Source of the DNA: Sphingobacterium sp. HMA12
GTDB taxonomy: Bacteria > Bacteroidota > Bacteroidia > Sphingobacteriales > Sphingobacteriaceae
Direction of reading: 5' to 3'
Assembly (NCBI RefSeq): GCF_002933815.1
Contig: NZ_BEYR01000001.1
Coordinates: forward strand, 1,282,691-1,346,690
DNA length: 64,000 bases
This document shows, one piece after another, positions 8,656-17,323 of this stretch. A model generated the notes under the pieces. That model made no database searches and had not been told where the DNA came from. It was given only the letters and a program-made list of their open reading frames with translations. The translations under genes and the position numbers were made by a program. How positions within the stretch are numbered: the first letter of the stretch is position 1; each line of letters starts with the position of its first letter.

Positions 8656-9498
8656 TTATTTTCTATTTCCAAAACCGTTGGGAGCAAACATACCCCGTAG
8701 AAATTCCACATAGTCCTGCTCTGTTTTATTGTCCCGCGCCTCAATCATTGAGACAATGTCAGGGCCAGCGATGTAACGCAGTTGCTGTGTTCCGTCAGTT
8801 ATGGCATTAAAAATAGTTTCGGCTACCTGCTGTGCCGAAGCGATATTTTCACTGCCTAAACTGTTGAATAGGGCATTCGTTTCGTTAAGGAAATCAGTGT
8901 AATGTGCAGGATTAACTGTGGGTTCCGAATCTGAAAAGGCACGTTGCTGGAAGTTGGTCTCGGTATAACCGGGCTCGATAATTTTAACTTTGATATTTTG
9001 GGAATCCAGTTCGTATGCCAATGATTCTGAAAATCCCTCTATCGCATATTTTGACGCAACATATACCGATACCAACGGAAAGGGAATTTTTCCTACGCCT
9101 GAAGTAATATTTGCAATTACCCCGCTTTGCTGTTCCCTAAAATGCGGTAAAATGGCACGGGTTACGTTCATTACACCAAAGACATTCACATCAAATTGGT
9201 CCCGGATAGTCTTGTCGCTCATGGCCTCAAAAATTCCGCTGGTCCCATAGCCTGCATTATTAAGCAATGCATCAATTTTCCCAAACCTTTCAATGCCTTT
9301 ACCTATCGCCTCCTGGATCGATTGCTGTTGTGTGACTTCCAATGGAGTAACAAGAATATTAGGGGAATTAATGAGTTCGGTTTCCTTTTCAGGACTACGC
9401 ATTGTGGCAATAACATTCCAGCCTTTAGCTGAAAAAAATTGTGCGGAAGCTTTTCCTATTCCGGACGAAGCTCCTGTGATTAAGATGGTTTTATTCAT
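8656..9498 (-). CDS. Short-chain dehydrogenase/reductase (SDR)
   Basis: A 280-residue classical SDR oxidoreductase. The cofactor loop TGASSGIGKAS is at the N-terminus, NNAGYG follows the fourth strand, and the catalytic Ser (NITSGVGK) and YVASK give the Ser-Tyr-Lys set. The ATG at 9498 (MNKTILITG) is chosen over the longer frame to 9564 because the Rossmann strand begins right after it. Substrate is unknown; the C-terminal half resembles broad carbonyl reductases. It is divergent from the Crp/FNR regulator at 9915, a frequent pairing that suggests control by it. Confidence 0.85.
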   Translation of the reverse strand: MNKTILITGASSGIGKASAQFFSAKGWNVIATMRSPEKETELINSPNILVTPLEVTQQQSIQEAIGKGIERFGKIDALLNNAGYGTSGIFEAMSDKTIRDQFDVNVFGVMNVTRAILPHFREQQSGVIANITSGVGKIPFPLVSVYVASKYAIEGFSESLAYELDSQNIKVKIIEPGYTETNFQQRAFSDSEPTVNPAHYTDFLNETNALFNSLGSENIASAQQVAETIFNAITDGTQQLRYIAGPDIVSMIEARDNKTEQDYVEFLRGMFAPNGFGNRK

Positions 9499-9553
9499 TG
9501 TTATATTTTTTGCAGCTAAACTTCCGTCGCTATGACTTCCATTTAGAACGTTT

Positions 9554-9750
9554 TTATAAAACAAATTTCCGTAAACAAACTGAGCCGTTATTTTCTAAAC
9601 GGCTCAGTTTTTTGTTTCTCAAAAGCTCATATCGAAAATCTGGAGGGGGCAGCGAAAACACAGGTATAGGAACACAACCCAATCAGGTGATGATTACATC
9701 GGATGATGCTCCCTTAGGCTTGATCATGAAAAGCGTAAAATGGAGGTGTC
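9554..9750 (-). pseudogene. Remnant open frame running through a terminator-like hairpin
   Basis: On the minus strand a coding-like frame reads LFMIKPKGASSDVIIT, then an in-frame TGA, then LGCVPIPVFSLPPPDF, YELLRNKKLSRLEN and NGSVCLRKFVL before a TAA at 9554-9556. The last part runs directly through the 13-bp hairpin at 9577-9610. I have a vague memory of similar tails in Bacteroidota mobile-element surroundings, but cannot name a family. It has no start codon or ribosome binding site, so I treat it as a remnant or a conserved non-coding segment. Apart from it and the hairpin, the 416-base interval 9499-9914 holds only AT-rich promoter-like sequence for the two divergent genes. Confidence 0.35.
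9577..9616 (+). terminator. Orphan intrinsic terminator
   Basis: A 13-bp perfect stem (AAACTGAGCCGTT at 9577-9589, AACGGCTCAGTTT at 9598-9610) with an 8-base loop is followed by a run of T on the plus strand. No plus-strand gene ends upstream, since the SDR is on the other strand. It therefore ends an unannotated transcript, or came with a transferred segment. Confidence 0.6.
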
Positions 9751-9914
9751 AATTAATAGTTTTTTTGTATTTTAGTTTTACTTCCAAATCTATTTTTTTT
9801 AAATAAAATAGGAGTGAAGACAAATTCTAGGGAAAATAGTAAAAGGCGAGTTAGGAAGTCACTTCTTTAGAAAAATATGCGCAACAAATATCAGTTAATT
9901 AGGATAGCTAATTT

Positions 9915-10490
9915 ATGTACCCATTCCTCAGACAGTACCTTAACTCAATTACGTCGAGCGTTATCAGCGATGAAGAGTTTCAGCATATCGAAGAAGCCTT
10001 TGCTCCGAAGATCATGAAAAAAAGACAATTTCTCTTGCATGAAGGTACAATATGCAGATACATGGCATTTATTGTCAAAGGTGCAATGCGGCAATATGCG
10101 ATTGATGAAAAGGGAAACGAACATGTCGTCCGTTTTGGTGTTGAAGGATGGTGGATGAGCGACAGGGAAAGTCTGAGAATGTCAAAACCTACCAAATACA
10201 ATATCGAAGCGCTGGAGGACTGTGACCTCTTAATAGCGACGAACGAGCAGTTAAATGGAGTGAAGGAAAAGTCTCCTCTGTTTTTTAAAATGGCACATAT
10301 TCTCGACGAACGTCATTCCACGGCTGCCCAACACCGGATAGAAGCATCCATGAATTATACCGCTGAAGAGAAACTAAAGGATCTGATCGAAAACTATCCG
10401 GGGTTTTTGCAGCGGTTTCCACAAAATATGCTGGCATCTTACCTGGGGATCAGCCCCGAAACCTTTAGCAGGGTACGCAAGAATATCTGA
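9915..10490 (+). CDS. Crp/FNR-family transcription regulator
   Basis: A 191-residue DNA-binding regulator. Residues about 20-135 form a cyclic-nucleotide-binding-type beta roll (FLLHEGTICRYMAFIVKGAMRQYA). The remainder is the dimer helix and a short winged helix whose recognition helix reads ISPETFSRVRK. Glu-182, Ser-185 and Arg-186 match the E-xx-SR arrangement by which FNR reads TTGAT half-sites. None of the FNR-type iron-sulfur cysteines is seen at the N-terminus. A perfect TTGAT-N4-ATCAA palindrome lies 36 bases after its stop codon, ahead of the downstream genes. Effector is unknown. The C-terminus is short, as is usual for Bacteroidota members. Confidence 0.88.
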   Translation: MYPFLRQYLNSITSSVISDEEFQHIEEAFAPKIMKKRQFLLHEGTICRYMAFIVKGAMRQYAIDEKGNEHVVRFGVEGWWMSDRESLRMSKPTKYNIEALEDCDLLIATNEQLNGVKEKSPLFFKMAHILDERHSTAAQHRIEASMNYTAEEKLKDLIENYPGFLQRFPQNMLASYLGISPETFSRVRKNI

Positions 10491-10526
10491 GTAAATCCGC
10501 TGGGTTGCAGCCCATTCAATTATACC

Positions 10527-10550
10527 TTCACTTGATATAGATCAAGTGAA
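10527..10550. promoter_or_regulatory. FNR-type palindrome ahead of the SnoaL-like/hydrolase genes
   Basis: A perfect inverted repeat TTCACTTGAT-ATAG-ATCAAGTGAA. Its core is exactly the FNR consensus TTGAT-N4-ATCAA. It lies between the Crp/FNR gene and the gene at 10621, about 70 bases before that start, where an activator would bind. It could instead be the hairpin terminator of the regulator gene, because a short T-rich run follows. Confidence 0.55.
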
Positions 10551-10620
10551 TTTCTTGTTATAAATCATTTTTAAATATCTTCGGTCTCATCATCTTTGGT
10601 ATATAAAATTATATACAAAA

Positions 10621-11085
10621 ATGAAAAAGATAGGAACCATGGTGGTACTGGCAATAATAACCGGAAGCACCAGTAACGTTAGCGCCCAACCAGCTAGAGA
10701 CCTTCGGCAGGAAGAAACCAACAAAGAGATTGCTACGACATTTTTCCATACGTTCTATAACGATAAAAATCTTGAAGAAGCAAAAAAGATGATGCATCCC
10801 GATTTTATCAACCATCATCCATATTCAGGTAAAGGGATCGCTGAAACTGTTGATGCGGTCAATACACATCTCTTTGGCAAATTTCCGGAATTTAAAGTCT
10901 CCATAAAGCGGATCGCAGCGGAAGGAGAGCTGGTCTGGATACAATCTTACACCCAGGATTTTCCGGGAGACCACGGAAAAATGTCAATGGATATCTGGCG
11001 AATTAAGGATGGGAAAATAGCAGAGCATTGGGATATTATCCAAGATATTCCGAAAAATGTGGAACCGTCGTCGATGTATAACTGA
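10621..11085 (+). CDS. Secreted SnoaL/NTF2-like protein
   Basis: A 154-residue protein with a signal peptide (MKKIGTMVVLAIITGSTSNVSAQ, cleavage near residue 23). A compact SnoaL-like cone fold follows: helix NKEIATTFFHTFYN, the stretch MMHPDFINHHPYSGKG and final strands KMSMDIWRIKDGKIAEHWD. The family includes polyketide cyclases and many proteins without known catalysis; the D-x-x-HWD ending is typical of the ester-cyclase-like branch. It is followed 89 bases later by an isochorismatase-like hydrolase in the same direction. Both lie downstream of the FNR-type palindrome. Predicted periplasmic. Confidence 0.75.
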   Translation: MKKIGTMVVLAIITGSTSNVSAQPARDLRQEETNKEIATTFFHTFYNDKNLEEAKKMMHPDFINHHPYSGKGIAETVDAVNTHLFGKFPEFKVSIKRIAAEGELVWIQSYTQDFPGDHGKMSMDIWRIKDGKIAEHWDIIQDIPKNVEPSSMYN

Positions 11086-11174
11086 TCCATATTTTAATTT
11101 CAATAGATCATCTACTTGCCCGAATATTCGGGCTATAATCAACAGTATTTCAATTCATCTAAACATTCAATGTC

Positions 11175-11843
11175 ATGACAACAGAAAAAAATCCAAAAGC
11201 GGGACTGGGAGCGCTTCTGACCCCAGATAACTGTGCATTGATACTGATCGACCATCAACCATTTCAGTTTGCCGGTCTGCGCAGTCACGATTCACAAACC
11301 ATTATTAATAATGTGGTTGGCCTAGCAAAGGCAGCAAAAGTATTTGCTGTACCGACATTGTTGACTACAGTTATCGAATCAAAGGGTGGACTATTGCTTA
11401 AACAATTGCAAGATGTGTTCCCTGATCAACAGCCACTTGATCGTACTTGGATCAATGCCTGGGAGGATAAAAATGTGATAGACTGGGTAAAGAAAACGGG
11501 CAAAAACAAAATTGTGATTGCTGCGCTCTGGTCTGAAATCTGTCTGGCGATGCCGGCAATACAGGCTGCGGGAGAAGGCTATGAAGTATATGTTGTAACA
11601 GATGCTTCCGGAGGCGTAAGCCTTGAGGGACATGAGATGGCTATTCAGCGCATGATCCAGGCCGGCGTGGTACCGATTACCTGGATGGTTTTCGGTTCCG
11701 AACTGCAACGTGACTGGGCGCGGACAGATTCTGTACCGGAACTTGCCCAGAGTCTGATTGATCATTCCGGTAATGTAGGTACAAGTCTGTTATGGGAATG
11801 GCAGCTTTTGGCTACAGCTCCTGATGCTACCCCCAAAGTGTAA
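11175..11843 (+). CDS. Isochorismatase-family (YcaC-like) cysteine hydrolase
   Basis: A 222-residue cytoplasmic enzyme with the isochorismatase fold. The first strand carries the catalytic acid Asp-26 (ALILIDHQ). The nucleophile is Cys-123 in ALWSEICLAMPAIQAA, matching the TEVCVAFPAL stretch of YcaC. VVTDASGG follows at the next strand. The family hydrolyses amides such as nicotinamide-type or hydroxamate substrates; the true substrate of YcaC relatives is unknown. I did not identify the third residue of the Asp-Lys-Cys triad with certainty. It is probably co-regulated with the SnoaL-like gene upstream. Confidence 0.8.
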   Translation: MTTEKNPKAGLGALLTPDNCALILIDHQPFQFAGLRSHDSQTIINNVVGLAKAAKVFAVPTLLTTVIESKGGLLLKQLQDVFPDQQPLDRTWINAWEDKNVIDWVKKTGKNKIVIAALWSEICLAMPAIQAAGEGYEVYVVTDASGGVSLEGHEMAIQRMIQAGVVPITWMVFGSELQRDWARTDSVPELAQSLIDHSGNVGTSLLWEWQLLATAPDATPKV

Positions 11844-11879
11844 GTCTACACCCATATACCTAGTAAAATAATAAAACGA

Positions 11880-12665
11880 TTACTGACAGTCTTGTGATTT
11901 AAGAAACCGCAAGACTGTTACGATAAACGGAATGGTGGGATTATAAATCGGGACATGTTCACCTTCCGGAATAATCCATAATGCAGAATCTGGTATAGCA
12001 TGATAAATGCTTATCGCAATTTCCAATGGAAAAAAGCGATCACGATCACCATGAACCACAAGCGTTCGTGCTTTAATGGTGGATAGAAGCTGCGCTGTGA
12101 AATTCATATCATCATAATCCTGATGAAATTCGTTGAACTGTGTAATAAGTTGATGAATCTGTTCATCACCACGTTTTGCACACTCCCGGTACATCTCTAC
12201 AACCTCTTCGGGCATGGTGGCAAACGAGGCTCTGCGCATAATGGCCCTTGCCTGATCCGGAAAGTGGGAAGTTGTGCTAATTAATACCAAAGCTTCAATA
12301 CGAAGGGGCTGGCTTGTCGCCATATGCAGCAGTGTCATCCCACCTGAACTCATTCCCATCGCGGAGAAGCGCGTTATCCCTAATTTGTCGAGTAGGAGAA
12401 ATAGATCATCGGCCGCTTGCCGATGGGTAAATCTGTTCTCAGGATTCGTGGAATGACCATGACCACGCAGGTCCACAATAATCAGTCGATACTGCTTTGA
12501 AAGCTCGGGAACAAAAGGATGCCAATTCTGAGTGCAACCACCAAAACCGTGCAAAAGGAGGAGAGGAGCGCCGGCTCCCAATTCTTCATAATATATTTTT
12601 AAATCGCCGATTTGAGCAATATGTCCATTGATATTGTCCTGTTTGGATATGTAAGGTTTTCTCAT
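11880..12665 (-). CDS. Alpha/beta-fold hydrolase
   Basis: A 261-residue soluble alpha/beta hydrolase. The oxyanion region is LLLHGFGG; the nucleophile elbow GMSSGG supplies Ser. VVHGDRDRFFP holds the catalytic Asp, and PEGEHVP the His. The ATG at 12665 is chosen over the longer frame reaching 12791, which overlaps the upstream regulator; a GAGG ribosome binding site precedes 12665. It starts 13 bases after the stop of the AraC-type regulator at 12679 and is almost certainly co-transcribed with it. Family members are esterases, haloperoxidase-like enzymes and lactonases; substrate not assignable. Confidence 0.85.
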   Translation of the reverse strand: MRKPYISKQDNINGHIAQIGDLKIYYEELGAGAPLLLLHGFGGCTQNWHPFVPELSKQYRLIIVDLRGHGHSTNPENRFTHRQAADDLFLLLDKLGITRFSAMGMSSGGMTLLHMATSQPLRIEALVLISTTSHFPDQARAIMRRASFATMPEEVVEMYRECAKRGDEQIHQLITQFNEFHQDYDDMNFTAQLLSTIKARTLVVHGDRDRFFPLEIAISIYHAIPDSALWIIPEGEHVPIYNPTIPFIVTVLRFLKSQDCQ

Positions 12666-12678
12666 TGATATGCCTCTT

Positions 12679-13800
12679 TTATTTTTGGGATTGCGGGTTG
12701 GCCAAACTTTTAACATACTGTGTCGGCGACATGCCCGTCCACTTTTTAAAAGCTGTATTGAAGGCCGTTTTTGAATTAAAGCCGGATGCAAAAGCTATTC
12801 CGACCATATTGAGCCTTTCTACCTCGCCAGAAACCAGCAATCTTTTTGCCTGTTCCACACGTTGGCAATTGATAAAATTGTAGAAACTGTGGCCAGTGAC
12901 TTCATTGATCAGATAAGAAGCATCATGCACATTGATATGAAGCTTTTCGGCCAAACGAGGAAGGCTCAGCTCACTATCCAAGTAAATGTGTTGCTCTGCA
13001 ACCAGTTTATCCAGTTCATCCGCTAGCCCGACCAGCGTAGCTTGATTCATTCGCTGTTCCTTTCTACGCTGTTTTGGCAGCGGATCATCAATCGTATCCA
13101 TGCGACTAGACAGCACTTCGTCCGCCGATACCATAACAATATGCTGCTGGCTAGAAAATGTTGCCATAAAAAAGACGGCACTGGTATAGACCAGAGGCAT
13201 GGCTTTCAGCATAAAATTTAGCTGAATCAGTGCATCATTGATCCAAAACAACAATACCAGACTCAAAATCAATAAAAAATTGTGGAGCCAGTTCAGACTT
13301 CCTCCAAAAGTAGCTGTGGTTTTGGCACTCTTTTTATACCGAATCAATACAAGATAACTACAGATGACATACACCGCTAGCTGCAGGGGCAATAGATCAC
13401 GAACGAGAAAATCAGCCGAGCCTATAGGGAATAATTTCGTTATCATCAAATCTGCACCGCCCCCAACAGGGAGTAATGCCGCCACGACAAAAAAAAGAAG
13501 CGGCAAAAAATGGAAAAGATCTTTTCGAACAAAAATTCTGGCAGGATTTACAAAGTAAATGGTACTTAACAACAGACTGGGAGCCATCATAAATTGCAAA
13601 GCATTGAACCCCAACCGGAGATCGGTAAACCGAAGTGCACTATCGCCAACGCTAACCTCTAAAAGTAAGCTGCCCATCAGGAAAACAAACAGGGCAAGCC
13701 ATCGGTTGGCTTTTACATGTTGCCGATGTGGATAGAAAAAAAGCATAAAGCTAAAGAGAAAGCAGGCACCGCCGGAAAAGCACATCAGAAAAGCATTCAT
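12679..13800 (-). CDS. Membrane-embedded AraC-family regulator
   Basis: About 373 residues. The N-terminal 240 or so contain seven hydrophobic segments, starting MNAFLMCFSGGACFLFSFML. The C-terminal 110 residues form an AraC/XylS double helix-turn-helix (LSLPRLAEKLHINVHDASYLI; MVGIAFASGFNSKTAFNTAF; the closing GMSPTQY). I chose the ATG at 13800, giving a standard first helix; an in-frame extension to 13905 adds an unlikely extra hydrophobic stretch. Such seven-helix AraC proteins are common in Bacteroidota and are thought to sense a membrane or external signal directly. It likely controls the alpha/beta hydrolase in its own operon and possibly the divergent gene at 13982. Confidence 0.85.
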   Translation of the reverse strand: MNAFLMCFSGGACFLFSFMLFFYPHRQHVKANRWLALFVFLMGSLLLEVSVGDSALRFTDLRLGFNALQFMMAPSLLLSTIYFVNPARIFVRKDLFHFLPLLFFVVAALLPVGGGADLMITKLFPIGSADFLVRDLLPLQLAVYVICSYLVLIRYKKSAKTTATFGGSLNWLHNFLLILSLVLLFWINDALIQLNFMLKAMPLVYTSAVFFMATFSSQQHIVMVSADEVLSSRMDTIDDPLPKQRRKEQRMNQATLVGLADELDKLVAEQHIYLDSELSLPRLAEKLHINVHDASYLINEVTGHSFYNFINCQRVEQAKRLLVSGEVERLNMVGIAFASGFNSKTAFNTAFKKWTGMSPTQYVKSLANPQSQK

Positions 13801-13981
13801 TGGAGCGATATTATACGATTTATGTCTGAATAAAAATACAAAATTCCGGACTGGGCAAAAAATATAAATACACAATAAATAACGCAGAAATACCAAAAAC
13901 AACAATGAAATGTGTTCGGGTGGATAAACGCGAACAGTAGATGTTGTGCCCAGGGGTAAATTTGTAAAAAATTATACCTCC

Positions 13982-14803
13982 ATGGAACGAAAATTTTATT
14001 GTTGTTTTTTAATCGTCTTGTGTCTTATAAATTGCTTGACAGGCAGCGCATGTACCATATTTATCGCCAATGATGGTCAACATATCTGGATCGGAAATAA
14101 TGAAGATGAATCTCCTGATCTTAGCTATCGATTATGGTATTACCCACAGCATAAAAAAAGCTACGGTTATATGATCTGGACTGAGCTTTCCGAGGATAAG
14201 GAACTGAATAAAATAATGTACAGAAATCCGCAGGGCGGAATGAACGAACATGGCCTGTTTATGGACTACACAGCAATAGATGAAATTGCGGCTATTCGGG
14301 ATCCCAATAAGCTGGATCGGAGTGAGGAGGTTGTCACTGATGTGCTTAGACAATGCAAAACAGTACAGGAAGCGGTAGACTACATCATGCAATTTAATCT
14401 CGTGCGATTGACTGGAGCGCAATTATTCATAGGTGATGCCGATGGAGACTATGCCATTATACATGCGAACTATTGCATACGAAAGACAAGTAGAAACTTT
14501 GCGCTGACCAATTATGCGGTGAATAATAACCACTATGAATTTTGTTGGCGACGGGATATGGCAATAGAGTACCTTGCCCAAGAACGGGTATTTCATTTAA
14601 AAGATGTTGCTTTCCTTCTGGAGAAAACAGCACAGAAAAAACCGGGCGACATCATTTCAAATTATTCAATGGCGACGGACCTGCGCGCCAGACAGATCCA
14701 TCTCTACTATAAAGGCGATTTTTCCAGGACTGTTACCATTTCTTTAAAGAAGGAGCTAAACCGTGGCGTTCATCAGCAGGATATGGCCCGCTATTTTCCG
14801 TAA
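13982..14803 (+). CDS. Secreted Ntn-hydrolase, linear amide C-N hydrolase type (choloylglycine-hydrolase-like)
   Basis: About 273 residues from the ATG at 13982; a GTG-initiated frame from 13946 only adds a charged leader before the signal peptide. The signal peptide ends GSA, leaving Cys-24 as mature N-terminal residue (CTIFIANDG), with IGNNED after it. An N-terminal Cys nucleophile and downstream Asn/Asp are the pattern of penicillin-V-acylase and bile-salt-hydrolase-like Ntn enzymes. GGMNEHGLFMDYTA and a later FALTNYAV stretch also fit. Substrate is some linear amide; bile salts need not apply to a free-living host. It is divergent from the AraC regulator at 12679-13800. Confidence 0.75.
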   Translation: MERKFYCCFLIVLCLINCLTGSACTIFIANDGQHIWIGNNEDESPDLSYRLWYYPQHKKSYGYMIWTELSEDKELNKIMYRNPQGGMNEHGLFMDYTAIDEIAAIRDPNKLDRSEEVVTDVLRQCKTVQEAVDYIMQFNLVRLTGAQLFIGDADGDYAIIHANYCIRKTSRNFALTNYAVNNNHYEFCWRRDMAIEYLAQERVFHLKDVAFLLEKTAQKKPGDIISNYSMATDLRARQIHLYYKGDFSRTVTISLKKELNRGVHQQDMARYFP

Positions 14804-14859
14804 TCTGGATGTCGTTACAATCTTTCTTCGGTCAGGCTATAAATCTATTCTGATTTAAA

Positions 14860-14882
14860 TTATTTAGAATTATTATAAATAA
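14860..14882. promoter_or_regulatory. 23-bp operator-like box, copy 1 (candidate iron-regulator site)
   Basis: The box begins TTATTTAGA and ends TATAAATAA, giving inverted TTATTTA/TAAATAA arms around an AT-rich centre. Nineteen of 23 positions match the box at 21291-21313 (read on the minus strand). It lies just upstream of the -7 element of the TonB receptor gene at 14901, where a bound repressor would block RNA polymerase. A wider overlapping dyad (TAGAATTAT/ATAATTCTA, 14865-14887) runs into the -7 element. Confidence 0.6.
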
Positions 14883-14885
14883 TTC

Positions 14886-14893
14886 TATATTTG
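14886..14893 (+). promoter_or_regulatory. Bacteroidota -7 promoter element of the TonB receptor gene
   Basis: TATATTTG matches TAnnTTTG exactly. A TTTAG 18 bases upstream could serve as -33. Transcription would begin close to the ATG at 14901, giving a very short or absent leader. Confidence 0.55.
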
Positions 14894-14900
14894 TGGCATT

Positions 14901-17297
14901 ATGAAAAACAACCGAAAACCGATCTCTTTCGATCAAACTGATTTCAAGAATATCTTTCCTACAAATAGCAATAAAATAATCCCTTCGCTGGCATTGATGT
15001 TACTATCGGCAGCGACGTTGCATGGGCAAGATGTTCATCTGTCGGGAACGGTCCGCACAATGGATGGAGGAGCGATTCCGCATGCAACAGTGAAAATAAA
15101 TAATACAAAAAACCTCCAGGCCGATGCGTTTGGTCGGTTTGTTTCAGTTTTGCCTGCAGGATCACATCGCTTTCAATTTACTGCAACGGGTTACCAGATG
15201 CTTGATACATTGGTTACTATTCAACCGAATGATACGCTCGATATCTTACCTGTACTCCGGTCCAATACCAGGATCAATGAGGTCATTGTGTCTGCTTCCA
15301 GACGTGTTGAATCTTTAGATGAAGTACCATCATCGGTAACAGTACTCTCCCAGAAGCAGCTGGAATCCCAGCGGAGTATCAGTAACAACCTCAGTGATAT
15401 CTTGGCGGCTACAGTGCCCGGACTAGGCTTTTCGACCAATCGTACACAAAACCTGGGACAGACACTTCGGGGCAGGCGCGTGCTGATTATGATTGATGGG
15501 ATACCTCAATCTACACCGCTGCGCGACGGTGCCCGTGATATAAGATCATTGGATCCCAGCGTGATCGAACGTGTGGAGGTGATCAAAGGTGCAACGGCCA
15601 TCTACGGCAACGGAGCTGATGGCGGACTGATCAACTACATCACCAAACATGCTGACCCGGATAGAGCATTTGCTGGAACAACGGAAATAGGCAGTAACTT
15701 TTCTCTGGTAAAACCTGGGCAAACAGGTGGCTATAATGTCAGCCAGCTTTTTAATGGACGTCAGGGCCATTGGGATTATGTCCTTAGTGGAAGATATGAA
15801 AAAACGGGACTTTACAAAGATGCTGAGGGTGTTGTACTGTCTCCGGAATATGGGATGAATGACCTTAAAAACTGGAATGCTTTCGCAAAGGTGGGCTATC
15901 GCATTGACGCCAAAAATCGTTTGGAACTGATGTACAACTTTTTTAAAAGCACCCAGTATACGGACTATATAGCGAAGGCAGGAAAATATGGCGATTTTAA
16001 TGCACCCACGACAGGCGTTATTGGCAAGAGACCGGGGCAACCCGAGGGTACACCTTATAATCATAACGCAAGCTTAAAGTATGCTGCGCAAGAATTGCTC
16101 GGAAAGACTGATTTCGACGCAAATATCTATTTTCAGGACTATGAGACGCTGATCAATTACAGTAATTTTTTTGAAGGAAATGGCCAGCCCGGAACCAGGA
16201 GTAAAAAATTGGGCTTACGTTTAAACTTTAATAGCCCTTTGAGTTGGTCTAATGATATATCCAGTGAAATCACTTATGGACTGGATTTGCTATCCGATAA
16301 AACAAATACAACGCTTACCGATGGACGTACCGTGATCCCCAATATGGACATGCGCAATTTGGCGCCCTATTTTCAGTTGAAAACGAACTTTGGTAAAGAT
16401 CTGATATTGAAGGCCGGTAGCCGCCTGGAAAATGTGCATATTAACGTGCCAACTTTTACTACCTTGGGAATTTTGAATGCTGTCAACGGTAATTATGTCG
16501 GCGGCGGTGTTGTGGTCAATGGCGGAGATCTTAACTTTACGGCATTGATGCTCAACGCTGGCCTTCGTTATACCAACATACAGTTCTTCAAGCCATTTGT
16601 AAGTTTTTCTCAAAGTTTCAGTGTCGCTGATCTGGGCTTAGTGCTACGCGCAGCGAAGGAAAATACGGTTACTAATACATCTATCAAGGCCGTAAAAGCT
16701 AATAACTATGAATTTGGCTTCTCTGGAGATATTGGCCGATTTTCCTATGAGGCAGCAACTTATTATAGCACATCTACCCTGGGAGCTTCGTATGTTTTCG
16801 TTGACGGGAATCCTCAGATCGCCCGCTCACCTGAGAAAATATATGGCTTTGAACTGTCGGCAAACTATCGTGTGCATCCGATCCTAGATATCGGAGCAAG
16901 CTATTCGTATACAGAAGGGAAAAGAGAGTTAGCGGATGGGAGTAAGGCATATCTTGGCGGAGATCGTATAAATCCGCCTAAAATTACGGCTTCCGTTACC
17001 GTAAATCCAATCTCAAAATGGTCATTGACAACGCAAATGATAGCCACTTCGGGACGAAATCGTTTTGAACCCGTCAATGGTTTATATAGCTACGGTACAG
17101 GCCCCATTCACTCATTCACTACCTTTAATTTTTCCAGCAAATATCAATTCCATAGACGCGCGATACTACGTGTGGGGATCGAAAACTTACTCAATAAAGA
17201 CTACTATACCGTGATCTCGCAATGGCAGTCAAATCATATGAATTATGTGAAAGGTAATGGTACGCGTATCAACATGAGTTTGGCCTATTCATTTTAA
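14901..17297 (+). CDS. TonB-dependent siderophore-type outer-membrane receptor
   Basis: A 798-residue outer-membrane receptor. A long N-terminal leader (about 43 residues) precedes a carboxypeptidase-regulatory-like domain at about 46-118 (LSGTVRTMDGGAIPHATVKI). The plug domain at about 125-260 contains NEVIVSASRRVESLDEVPS and VERVEVIKGATAIYGNGADG. A 22-strand-type barrel follows, ending RINMSLAYSF with terminal aromatic Phe. Plug motifs such as LRGRRVLIMIDGIPQSTP resemble ferric-siderophore receptors. The candidate iron box at its promoter and the neighbouring xus-like and SIP genes support an iron role. It is a one-gene transcript ending at the hairpin at 17324. The ligand cannot be named. 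Confidence 0.88.
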   Translation: MKNNRKPISFDQTDFKNIFPTNSNKIIPSLALMLLSAATLHGQDVHLSGTVRTMDGGAIPHATVKINNTKNLQADAFGRFVSVLPAGSHRFQFTATGYQMLDTLVTIQPNDTLDILPVLRSNTRINEVIVSASRRVESLDEVPSSVTVLSQKQLESQRSISNNLSDILAATVPGLGFSTNRTQNLGQTLRGRRVLIMIDGIPQSTPLRDGARDIRSLDPSVIERVEVIKGATAIYGNGADGGLINYITKHADPDRAFAGTTEIGSNFSLVKPGQTGGYNVSQLFNGRQGHWDYVLSGRYEKTGLYKDAEGVVLSPEYGMNDLKNWNAFAKVGYRIDAKNRLELMYNFFKSTQYTDYIAKAGKYGDFNAPTTGVIGKRPGQPEGTPYNHNASLKYAAQELLGKTDFDANIYFQDYETLINYSNFFEGNGQPGTRSKKLGLRLNFNSPLSWSNDISSEITYGLDLLSDKTNTTLTDGRTVIPNMDMRNLAPYFQLKTNFGKDLILKAGSRLENVHINVPTFTTLGILNAVNGNYVGGGVVVNGGDLNFTALMLNAGLRYTNIQFFKPFVSFSQSFSVADLGLVLRAAKENTVTNTSIKAVKANNYEFGFSGDIGRFSYEAATYYSTSTLGASYVFVDGNPQIARSPEKIYGFELSANYRVHPILDIGASYSYTEGKRELADGSKAYLGGDRINPPKITASVTVNPISKWSLTTQMIATSGRNRFEPVNGLYSYGTGPIHSFTTFNFSSKYQFHRRAILRVGIENLLNKDYYTVISQWQSNHMNYVKGNGTRINMSLAYSF

Positions 17298-17323
17298 TAC
17301 TATTTTTGATAGATCCAATAGCA

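Noticed and set aside
9498..9806. 102-codon plus-strand frame left of the Crp gene
   Set aside because: It crosses the terminator hairpin and the antisense of the coding-like remnant; no start signal.
15546..16064. 172-codon minus-strand frame inside the receptor gene at 14901
   Set aside because: Overlaps a well-supported receptor; composition is that of an antisense frame.
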